Of a stretch of DNA of 62,743 bases, positions 1 to 9,681 are shown piece after piece; position 1 is the first letter of the stretch, and the number at the start of each line of letters is the position of its first letter. Position numbers and translations under genes: made by a program. The stretch spans positions 18,209 to 80,951 of the forward strand of contig JAHYYL010000004.1 in assembly GCA_019424965.1 (NCBI GenBank). The letters are read 5' to 3'. The notes beneath the pieces are model-generated. The model was given only the letters and a program-made list of their open reading frames with translations. It had not been told where the DNA came from and searched no databases. The stretch is from Collinsella sp. GTDB taxonomy: Bacteria; Actinomycetota; Coriobacteriia; Coriobacteriales; Coriobacteriaceae.

Positions 1-1002
1 ATCCATATGCATGTGATATTCAAGGCGATAACCCAGAGGGCCAATATGCCGAGCAAGGTTCATGCGAAGTTCAAGATCGCTGCTAAAGTCAAACCTAAAC
101 TCATCGTTGACCGTACGTACCATCTCGGAAGCAATCTCCCACATCTCGTCCGAGATAACGGCAGAGCCCTTCTCGGGCACGCCCGTGCCCCTGCCGAGCA
201 AATGGATTGCGATAAAGGCAACCTCTTCTCGGGGCATGCTCACGCCCAGGGCATCCTTGATGTTTGCGGCAATCTGGAAAGCCGCGGCGTATTCGCGCGT
301 TCCCTCCAGTTTTTGAACGTCCGATTCTGCAGCTGGGACATAGCAGCCCTGCTCGATGCGGCCAAGAGCGATGTAAAGATGCATGATGAGATTGCGGGAT
401 GCCAGCGAGCTCACCGTGACGGGCGAGGCCGTCAGAGCATCGTCCACACATGCGGCGATGGACCGCAGGTGCTCGGCGAGCTTTGCATCGTCGGTGTCGG
501 GCAACACGGGCCTCACCAGCGAGGCCAGGCACAGGCGCCGTTGCGACTCCCCGCCCGCAACGCGGATTCCGTAGCGTGGGCGCTTTTCAAGCGTTAAGTC
601 AAATTGGGCGAGTTTCTGCTCTACCAGACGCATGTCATTGGACAGAGTCCGCGCCGAAACGTAGAGTAAATCCGCATACTCCTCAATCGTCACCCACTGG
701 GACCGCATTAGGAGGTCGTTAAGAAGGAAGGACACACGGCCGTCGCGCGTATCAGGAATGCCCGGATGGGCCAGAGCCGCACCGTCTAGCAAGCGAGCAA
801 GCTCATCTGCACGTGCAACATCGATACGATACTGCCCCTTGCTGCCAACGATGCGTGCAACCCCTGCAAGGTTGTCGTTTGCGCGATGGATATAGTTTCT
901 CACGGCGCGCTCGCTTACCTCGAGACGCTTGGCAAGTACCGCGACAGCGACAGGCTGAGCGTCCTCGATCATATTTACAAGCTGCTTGACGCGAGCATCC
1001 AT
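1..1002 (-). CDS. PRD-containing transcriptional regulator/antiterminator, C-terminus cut by window edge
   Basis: The frame stays open from an ATG at 1002 to base 1, so 334 codons of a longer gene are present. The start is preceded by AGGAGGA. Residues about 5-60 form an HTH_11-type winged helix (LAKRLEVSERAVRNYIHRA). A second HTH follows (ADLLYVSARTLSNDMR). From about residue 180 there is a PTS regulation domain with NLIMHLYIALGRIEQG and EEVAFIAIHLLGRG, and a second PRD begins near the edge (MNLARHIGPLGYR). Proteins of the BglG/LicR/MtlR type with two HTHs and two PRDs are phosphorylated by the PTS and control sugar genes; its target and any EIIA/EIIB tail lie outside the window. Family call firm, sugar unknown. 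Confidence 0.85.
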   Translation of the reverse strand, partial: MDARVKQLVNMIEDAQPVAVAVLAKRLEVSERAVRNYIHRANDNLAGVARIVGSKGQYRIDVARADELARLLDGAALAHPGIPDTRDGRVSFLLNDLLMRSQWVTIEEYADLLYVSARTLSNDMRLVEQKLAQFDLTLEKRPRYGIRVAGGESQRRLCLASLVRPVLPDTDDAKLAEHLRSIAACVDDALTASPVTVSSLASRNLIMHLYIALGRIEQGCYVPAAESDVQKLEGTREYAAAFQIAANIKDALGVSMPREEVAFIAIHLLGRGTGVPEKGSAVISDEMWEIASEMVRTVNDEFRFDFSSDLELRMNLARHIGPLGYRLEYHMHMD

Positions 1003-1335
1003 GTCCTCCTCCTTTCCCTGCGTCTAGTCTAACGCGGTAAAGAATGACACTCCACGTCGCGCTCGTTCCGCCAACTCGGAACAGGTTGCGGGGAGTCCAG
1101 CTGAGCTATGGAGAGCCTGGGGAAAGGGCCCGAAGGCAATGCGTCGGTGTGGGATGCGCCTTCCCAGCCATTGTGCAGTCATTGGGGACAGACTTAAATG
1201 AGTAGTCATTGGGGACGTTCTTGTTTGACTAGTCGTTTAAGAACGTCCCCAATGACTATTAAGGACTGTCCCAAGCTGCCGGCAGGAAAGGACCGTCCCC
1301 AAGTGCCGGGTTTGTCCCCAATGACTAGGTGAATA
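1003..1335. other. Intergenic stretch with nested repeat
   Basis: No credible gene lies between the PRD regulator start and the carbamate kinase terminator. The space from 1187 to 1326 is occupied by nested GGGGAC-type palindromes described separately. The rest shows no recognisable element. Confidence 0.6.
1187..1326. repeat. Nested GGGGAC-core palindromic repeat
   Basis: An inner perfect inverted repeat has 20-bp arms at 1203-1222 (TAGTCATTGGGGACGTTCTT) and 1239-1258. It sits within outer copies of the same core: AGTCATTGGGGACAGACTTA at 1187-1206 and a TTTGTCCCCAATGACT ending at 1326, with further GTCCC cores between. Nearly the same inner element recurs at 38244-38299, and the GGGGACAGACTTA version at 59251-59387. 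The pattern fits REP/MITE-like elements inserting into each other. Confidence 0.8.
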
Positions 1336-1336
1336 G

Positions 1337-1370
1337 CAAAAGCCCCGCAGTCGGAGCGGACTGCAGGGCT
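1337..1370 (-). terminator. Intrinsic terminator of arcC
   Basis: Read on the minus strand, AGCCC-TGCAGTC pairs with GACTGC-GGGGCT around a short loop and is followed by TTTTGCT. It lies about 65 bp after the arcC stop codon. Confidence 0.7.
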
Positions 1371-1435
1371 CATGAAGAGAGGCTAGTTTGTGGGCGCTTT
1401 GCCTGGCGCCCACGAGAGAGGCAACAGAGTAGAGA

Positions 1436-2398
1436 CTACTCGTGGATGCGGGTACCGGAGAGGCCGGCCATGGTCTCGGCGGCCTTGTCCAGGGCGCCGA
1501 TGATGCAGGTGCGGCCCTTGCGGGAACGGGCGAACTTGATGGCAGCGCGGACCTTGGGCTCCATGGAACCCTTGCCGAACTGGCCCTCGTCGGCCAGGCG
1601 CTCGGCCTCGTCGGCGGTGAGGTCCTCGAGCTCCTCCTGGTTGGGCTTGCCAAAGTTGATGGCGACATGCTCGACGGCGGTCAGCAGGAACAGAACGTCG
1701 GCGTCGCAGTCCTCGGCCAGCAGCTCGCCGCCCAGGTCCTTGTCGATGACGGCGGGAACGCCCTTGTAGCAGCCCTTGTTCTCGTAGTCGCGGACGACGG
1801 GGATGCCGCCGCCACCGCAGGCGATGACGATGAACTCGTTGTCGAGCAGGTTGAGGATGGAGTCAGCCTCGACGATCTTCTTGGGATCGGGGGAGGCGAC
1901 GACGCGACGCCAGCCGCGGCCGGAATCCTCGACGAAGACCTTGGAGGGGTCCTCGGCCATGAACTCCTTGGCCTGCTCCTCGGTGTAGAAGGGGCCGATC
2001 GGCTTGGTCGGGTTCTTGAACGCGGGATCGTCGGGATCGCACTCGATCTGGGTGACGACGGTGGCGGCGTGCCAACGCTTATAGCGCTTGTGCATCTCGC
2101 GGCCGATGCCCTGCTGCAGGTGGTAGCCGATGTAGCCCTGGGACATGGCGCCGCACTCGGGCAGCGGCATCTCGGGGGTGCCGATGGCGTCGTGGGCGGC
2201 GGCGAAGGCGTTCTGGATCATGCCGACCTGCGGGCCGTTGCCGTGGGTGATGATGATCTCGTTGCCCTGCTCGATGAGGCCGAGGAGCGCGTGGGCGGTG
2301 TTGCTCACGGCCTCGATCTGCTCGACGGGGTTGTTGCCGAGGGCGTTGCCGCCGAGGGCGACGACAATACGATCGGGCTTGCCAAGAGGCTTAGACAT
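1436..2398 (-). CDS. arcC: Carbamate kinase
   Basis: This 320-residue protein matches the usual carbamate kinase length (about 310). It catalyses carbamoyl phosphate + ADP = carbamate/NH3/CO2 + ATP, giving ATP from arginine or purine-derivative fermentation in the cytosol. Visible motifs are IVVALGGNALG at the N-terminus, ITHGNGPQVG, IACGGGGIPVV, DKDLGGELLAEDCDADVLFL and the C-terminal FGKGSMEPKVRAA of the amino-acid kinase fold. The ATG at 2398 is preceded by AGAAAGGA at proper spacing; an upstream in-frame start would add 12 residues unlike the family. No arcA or arcB lies beside it, so the carbamoyl-phosphate source must be encoded elsewhere. A terminator follows at 1337-1370. Confidence 0.95.
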   Translation of the reverse strand: MSKPLGKPDRIVVALGGNALGNNPVEQIEAVSNTAHALLGLIEQGNEIIITHGNGPQVGMIQNAFAAAHDAIGTPEMPLPECGAMSQGYIGYHLQQGIGREMHKRYKRWHAATVVTQIECDPDDPAFKNPTKPIGPFYTEEQAKEFMAEDPSKVFVEDSGRGWRRVVASPDPKKIVEADSILNLLDNEFIVIACGGGGIPVVRDYENKGCYKGVPAVIDKDLGGELLAEDCDADVLFLLTAVEHVAINFGKPNQEELEDLTADEAERLADEGQFGKGSMEPKVRAAIKFARSRKGRTCIIGALDKAAETMAGLSGTRIHE

Positions 2399-2845
2399 TG
2401 CTGGAATCCTTTCTGTAAAAGGCCTACAACCCATTAATAACCCGCGTCCGTGCGATACGCGAGTTTATTAAGGTTTATATTCTCTTTATCGCTCATTTTA
2501 TTCATTTTGAAAACAGTTGAACGGTGAACGGTCGTTTTTACCCGCTCAGCGTAAGGAATCCCAGCTCACGCATGTTTACGTCATCTACGTGCGACTTTAT
2601 TTAATTAGAGCAGAGATTAGGCTGGATTATGCAAACTATATCTTTGCTAAACACATAACGGACACTGCAATTATTTACTCGCACTATACGAGATTCTATG
2701 CACTTGCAAGACAAGTATGCACCCCTGCAATAACACGGGGCTTTTCATCCAACAAAAGGGATAGCCAATCGCGCTTCACTTTGCGGCAAGCGACTGTGAA
2801 CCAGTTGTGCTGTGCCCAAGCGTCCAAAAAATCTAAACAGGGATA
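2399..2845. other. AT-rich intergenic region between divergent arcC and DUF3830 genes
   Basis: About 450 bp of clearly AT-richer DNA than its surroundings, presumably holding the arcC promoter. An open frame of 119 codons (2517-2876, plus) has no ribosome binding site and no domain-like composition, so it is not called. No tRNA or known riboswitch pattern was recognised. Confidence 0.5.
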
Positions 2846-2874
2846 TTGCTTCGGCTCCCGAAGCGTGATACTTT
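2846..2874 (+). promoter_or_regulatory. Candidate promoter with inverted repeat in its spacer
   Basis: TTGCTT (2846-2851) and TACTTT (2869-2874) are spaced by 17 bp, a plausible -35/-10 pair for the DUF3830 gene. A perfect 7-bp inverted repeat, GCTTCGG-CTC-CCGAAGC (2848-2864), fills the spacer and overlaps the -35, as an operator would. About 125 bp of GC-rich leader follow before the start codon, with several possible hairpins; no known riboswitch class was recognised. Confidence 0.45.
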
Positions 2875-3001
2875 AGCCGAGTACAGCACGGGCTGGGGCG
2901 GCAGGCATCTGTCGTGAAGTTTGGGTTCGGCGACCCCGTGGCTGTCTTCTCCTTTATCCGCCAGCGAGCCCCTTGAGCGACGGATTGAGGAGGTCCTTAC
3001 T

Positions 3002-3418
3002 ATGACAAAAATGCTCAAGATTACGCTGAATGGTGAGACGTTTCTCGCCGACATGCTCTGGGACAAAGCGCCCGAAGCATGCAGACTGTTCGAGGCGTCC
3101 TGTCCGGTCGAGTCGCGCATCTTCTCGGCAAAGATCTGCGATGCCGAGGTGACCTATCCTGTATCGGGCCCCATCGCCAACTACGAGCGCATCGAGAATC
3201 CCGTCTTTAACGAGCCGGCGGGTGCGGTGAGCTGGTACGGCGGCTGGTCTTCGATCTGCATCTTCTTTGATGTTTGCGAGCCTTTTGGCACCTGCAACAT
3301 GTTTGCCCGCATCTGCGAGGCCGACCGCGAGCGCTTTGCCACCGCTTGTCGCAACATTTGGGACAATCAGGGCATGTACATCAAAAACGAAATCGTCGAG
3401 AGCGAAGCGGAGGCCTAA
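3002..3418 (+). CDS. DUF3830 family protein (cyclophilin-like fold)
   Basis: A 138-residue cytosolic protein. The layout KITLNGETFLADMLWDKAPE, ENPVFNEPAGAVSWYGG, ICIFFDVCEPFG and NMFARI matches the DUF3830 pattern as I know it, a cyclophilin-like beta barrel often found near amino-acid or peptide catabolic genes; no enzymatic activity can be read from it. The start at 3002 follows GAGGAGGT at 8 nt; longer in-frame starts upstream have no such site. The next gene begins 2 bp after its stop, so the two are surely co-translated. It may be controlled through the palindromic promoter at 2846-2874. Confidence 0.75.
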   Translation: MTKMLKITLNGETFLADMLWDKAPEACRLFEASCPVESRIFSAKICDAEVTYPVSGPIANYERIENPVFNEPAGAVSWYGGWSSICIFFDVCEPFGTCNMFARICEADRERFATACRNIWDNQGMYIKNEIVESEAEA

Positions 3419-3420
3419 AG

Positions 3421-3945
3421 ATGATGAATATCGACACCCTGTTTGTACTCGACCTTGCAGAGTACACCACTTCGCTAGAAGCCCTTGCCGACCAAATGAT
3501 GCTTGAGGAGCCGCGCGATATCGACTATATGCGTCGCCGCAAGCTCGACACTGGCCGCGAGTTCGCAGTATGGAACTTTACCGTCGGCTACTGCATGAAC
3601 GCTGCCGACGCCCTTTCGCTCCTGCGCGCCCAGGCAGCCGAGAACGTCAACGGCAACACCGCCGACTTGGCCACCCTCAACAACAGCGCCGCGCGCCTGT
3701 GCGACTGGTTCTCGGGCGCCTTTGACGTCACCGGCAAGATGGACGATACGACCGCCGTCCTCGCCCGCAGCCGCGACCTCTACGCCCAGGTCGAGACCCA
3801 TGAGCAGTTTGCCGCCCTCACCCGCGCCACCGAGCGCTATCTGGTCCAGCTGCAATTTTGGGTCGATCGCCAGATTCCCTGGCCGGCCATCAGCGACCTG
3901 GTCCACGGCTACCGTCTGCGCACCGAAACCGGCGAGACAAGGTAA
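3421..3945 (+). CDS. Hypothetical protein co-translated with DUF3830 protein
   Basis: 174 residues, acidic, without membrane segments or signal peptide, largely helical by composition. I do not recognise a family. Its start (ATGATG at 3421) lies 2 bp after the DUF3830 stop with GGAGG inside the end of that gene, a tight translational coupling. Conspicuous local features are LDTGREFAVWNFTVGYCMNA and the C-terminal VQLQFWVDRQIPWPAISDLV. Codon use resembles the neighbours. A strong terminator (4002-4038) closes the two-gene operon, so its function is probably linked to that of the DUF3830 protein. Confidence 0.75.
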   Translation: MMNIDTLFVLDLAEYTTSLEALADQMMLEEPRDIDYMRRRKLDTGREFAVWNFTVGYCMNAADALSLLRAQAAENVNGNTADLATLNNSAARLCDWFSGAFDVTGKMDDTTAVLARSRDLYAQVETHEQFAALTRATERYLVQLQFWVDRQIPWPAISDLVHGYRLRTETGETR

Positions 3946-4001
3946 ACCGGACTAGCAGCACCAACCACACCCCATCACGGGGCCCAAAGTAGTAATCAAG
4001 A

Positions 4002-4038
4002 GGCTGGAGACGCAAGCAACAGCGTCCCCAGCCTTTTT
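4002..4038 (+). terminator. Intrinsic terminator of the DUF3830 operon
   Basis: GGCTGGAGACGC pairs with GCGTCCCCAGCC across an 8-nt loop, followed by TTTTT. Confidence 0.85.
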
Positions 4039-4087
4039 GCATGGCACCGGGCCGGTTCGATGGCTTTGAGACCTAAGCGAGTCTTTG

Positions 4088-4174
4088 CTATCTGCCAATT
4101 TTTGTATGATTTGGGTCAGTCCTATCTGCCAATTTTTGTACTTTTAGGGGCAATCCTATCTGCCAATTTTTGTC
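4088..4174 (+). repeat. Three direct repeats of 19 bp at exact 34-bp spacing
   Basis: CTATCTGCCAATTTTTGTA occurs at 4088-4106 and 4122-4140, and with one change (final C) at 4156-4174. The start-to-start distance is 34 bp both times, about 3.2 helical turns. The spacers are not conserved, so this is an array of sites and not a simple tandem duplication. The array ends 15 bp before the start codon of the ATPase remnant at 4189, which puts it in its promoter/leader. Confidence 0.85.
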
Positions 4175-4188
4175 ATTTAGGAGTTTTA

Positions 4189-4356
4189 ATGCTGCCCCAT
4201 AAGATCATTGATAGGCTTTTGAACTGGGAAAACAACTCCGATAAGGCGTTGTTTGTTGTCGGGTCTCCCCTCTATGCCCAAAGCCGCGAAACAGCGACCG
4301 GGACAAGGCACCCCACAGCCACGTCCTTCATTCAGCCCCACAATCCGAGGACGTAG
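4189..4356 (+). pseudogene. Remnant of an AAA (AAA_14/DUF4143-type) ATPase gene
   Basis: TTAGGAG lies 7 nt before ATG 4189. The first residues, HKIIDRLLNWENNSDKALFVV, are the style of opening seen in AAA_14/DUF4143 ATPases, where the next residues should be the Walker A loop (GARQVGKT). Here the sequence instead continues GSPLYAQSR and ends at a TAA at 4356 with no ATPase features, after 55 codons. The gene is therefore cut after about 25 codons, probably by deletion or insertion; the 29-bp inverted repeat at 4362-4486 starts six bases later. The homology is judged from memory of the family and is short. Confidence 0.5.
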
Positions 4357-4361
4357 TCGTA

Positions 4362-4486
4362 GCAGGATCTGAGGGCTAACCTTCGCGGACATTCCGCAGG
4401 ACGAAAGAGCCCCCGCCGCACGTAGTGCGCAGCGGGGGTTCTTTCATGTCCGAGGACGTCCGCGAAGGTTAGCCCTCAGATCCTGC
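4362..4486. repeat. Element bounded by perfect 29-bp inverted repeats
   Basis: Arms at 4362-4390 and 4458-4486 are perfect reverse complements over 29 bp. The 67 bp between hold the nifJ terminator hairpin (4403-4445). The whole 125 bp could fold into one long stem. It looks like a small mobile palindromic element that also supplies the terminator between the ATPase remnant and nifJ. Confidence 0.8.
4403..4445 (-). terminator. Terminator hairpin downstream of nifJ
   Basis: GAAAGAGCCCCCGC (4403-4416) pairs with GCGGGGGTTCTTTC (4432-4445) with one mismatch. The stem can act in either direction and lies about 50 bp after the nifJ stop. Confidence 0.65.
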
Positions 4487-4496
4487 GGTGGGAGAC

Positions 4497-8027
<3,531 letters not shown>

Positions 8028-8425
8028 ATACCCCTCTCCTCTCATATAGGTATACAGGCCCCGGCGATTGCCGGGATGTTGGCGTGATGGGATTTTCGCT
8101 GTTGCTTCCAATCATCTGGCAGGCAGACTGAGCAGCAGGCACATGGCGTGGAGAGAAGGCATGCCAAGGCGAGGAGGGCTGCACGCGCTCCACAGGCCCA
8201 GCTACCCGTCTTGCACATGACCGAGCGCCGCAAAGGCCGCATGCCGGATGCTCCCGGGCACGCCCCGGCGATGGGAAGCGCCCGCAACGGAAATCCGCAT
8301 GCGGGCTTATTGTACCCCGCCGCCAAGCCATATTTCGACAAATATAGGTGGGCGGTAAAGGTTTACCTTAGGTGACTGCCAAGGGGCGAGATGGCCCCTC
8401 GGACGGAAAAGTCGCAGCCTGCATC
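8028..8425. other. nifJ upstream region
   Basis: About 400 bp without a supported gene; presumably the nifJ promoter and leader on the minus strand. Nothing else recognised except AT-richer patches around 8310-8370. Confidence 0.4.
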
Positions 8426-8489
8426 GAGAGTGGATAATCTCCCACTTTTTGCCTGTATCTTGACCAAAAGTGGGAGATTATCCACTCTC
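8426..8489. repeat. Palindromic element, GAGAGTGGATAATCTCCCA family
   Basis: Perfect 24-bp arms at 8426-8449 and 8466-8489 flank a 16-nt loop. The same arm sequence returns at 59282-59345 with a different loop and a shorter perfect stem. Two copies 51 kb apart in non-coding DNA indicate a dispersed element. Confidence 0.85.
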
Positions 8490-8497
8490 ATGGGTTG

Positions 8498-8541
8498 TGC
8501 GTCCGAAAATCCTCTCTCGTGCGTCCGGAAATCCACTCTCG
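8498..8541. repeat. Two tandem 22-bp repeats beside the palindrome
   Basis: TGCGTCCGAAAATCCTCTCTCG (8498-8519) is followed directly by a second copy with two changes (8520-8541). The ends carry the ACTCTCG-like string found at the tip of the adjacent palindrome, so the pair is probably a partial reiteration of that element. Confidence 0.65.
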
Positions 8542-8565
8542 TTTCTCTATCGCCGACCACACGGC

Positions 8566-8632
8566 AGTTGCGGTGAAATGGGGACTGTTTTTGCCGGTCG
8601 CGGCCTTAAACAGTCCCTATTTCACCGCAACT
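8566..8632. repeat. Palindromic element with GGGAC core next to FHA gene
   Basis: Arms at 8566-8590 and 8608-8632 are complementary at 24 of 25 positions and include GGGGACTGTTT/AAACAGTCCC. It lies 15 bp after the FHA gene stop and so may also serve as its transcription end. Confidence 0.75.
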
Positions 8633-8647
8633 TATTTAGGAGATGAG

Positions 8648-9586
8648 TTAGAGAGCGCCGAGGAGGATGGCGTAGGTGGTGGATTCGCCGAGCCTGAGCT
8701 CGTCACCGGGGTTGAGCTGAGCGGAGCGGCCGGGCTCGACCTGGGTGCAGACGTTCGTCGCGCCGTTTACCACCACGGTTCCGTTGGTGGACGACAGGTC
8801 CTCGACGTACCAGACATTTTGGCCATCGCACCACACGTGGGCATGGCGAGCCGAAACGTCATCGCCCACATCGGTGATATCGCCTTCCCCCGTCGCCAGC
8901 GCACCGATCTCCACGCCCTGCTCACTCGGCTGAATCCAGCGCGGAGCGCTCACCACGTAGCCGTTTTGCACGCGAAGCAGGCCCAGCGGATGCGCAGGCG
9001 CCGCCTCGTGATCGCCCGTGACCGTCGAGGTGCTCAGCGAGCGCGGCGTCGACGTGGCGCCGCCGCAGGTCGCATGAGCGTAGTCGATGGCATAGGTCAC
9101 CGAGGATCGAACATCTGCCGAGCAACCGACGGCTACAAACAGCACCAGCACGGCCTCGGCACGTTCGGCGGGCATAAGCTCCGCCGCCTGCGACAGGCGC
9201 TCGACCGCATTGCGGTAGAGGCTCGTATCCTGATGGCATTCCTCGAGCGCCCGCACCATGGGCTCGCCGGCGGGGCCGCACACCATGTTGATCACCGCCG
9301 TGGCATTCATGGGATTGCGGCGGTGCAGGGCAAGATGCGACATGATGCGCGCGGCCGAGGTGCCGTAATCGGCAAAATAGCGCTCCTGCAGCGTGCCGAC
9401 CGGAGCGCGCACGATAAAGCGCGAGACCCAGGAGCGATCAGCGGCGCGGCTCTGGGGGCTGCGGCCATCGGCCAGCGGACGGCTCGAAAGCACCATGCCA
9501 CATAGCTCGATATGGCTCAGGTGCGCTGCGCGTTTAAAGATGTCGAACATGGCTCCGCACGGGGTGAGCTTGATTTGAGATGCCAT
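8648..9586 (-). CDS. FHA domain protein, third gene of a kinase/FHA operon
   Basis: 312 residues. The C-terminal about 90 residues are an FHA phosphothreonine-binding domain (VSARHAHVWCDGQNVWYVED then LSSTNGTVVVNG and LNPGDELRLG). The first about 200 residues show no family I know; they are helical with MNATAVINMVCGPAGEP in the middle and no membrane segment. ATG 9586 follows AGGAGG at 8 nt. The upstream kinase, if its apparent frameshift is corrected, stops 3 bp before this start. The protein probably docks onto a phosphothreonine on that kinase or its substrates. Confidence 0.8.
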   Translation of the reverse strand: MASQIKLTPCGAMFDIFKRAAHLSHIELCGMVLSSRPLADGRSPQSRAADRSWVSRFIVRAPVGTLQERYFADYGTSAARIMSHLALHRRNPMNATAVINMVCGPAGEPMVRALEECHQDTSLYRNAVERLSQAAELMPAERAEAVLVLFVAVGCSADVRSSVTYAIDYAHATCGGATSTPRSLSTSTVTGDHEAAPAHPLGLLRVQNGYVVSAPRWIQPSEQGVEIGALATGEGDITDVGDDVSARHAHVWCDGQNVWYVEDLSSTNGTVVVNGATNVCTQVEPGRSAQLNPGDELRLGESTTYAILLGAL

Positions 9587-9681
9587 GGCCTAGACCTCCT
9601 TGGTCGTTGAACTCGTATCGGACGACGTCTCGGTCGTCCCGACAAAGGCGCGAACCGCCGCGGCACCACCGGCAAGCGGCG

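Noticed and set aside
1442..2437. Open frame of 331 codons opposite carbamate kinase
   Set aside because: Low-complexity Gly/Asp/Val product typical of a reverse-strand shadow.
2517..2876. 119-codon plus-strand frame in the AT-rich gap before the DUF3830 gene
   Set aside because: No ribosome binding site, no hydrophobic or domain pattern, and it overlaps the likely promoter.
2881..3001. Riboswitch in the leader of the DUF3830 gene
   Set aside because: Hairpins are possible, but I could not match TPP, SAM, FMN, ZTP, THF, fluoride, guanidine or Moco consensus elements, so it is not called.
4088..4174. Possible short CRISPR array (three 19-bp repeats, 34-bp period)
   Set aside because: Repeat and 15-bp spacer are too short, there are no cas genes, and the array lies directly before an ATPase start codon; a protein-binding array is likelier.
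8495..9505. Open frame opposite the FHA gene, beginning inside a repeat
   Set aside because: Starts in the tandem repeat without a ribosome binding site and gives an Arg/Ala-rich product; the FHA motif is on the other strand.
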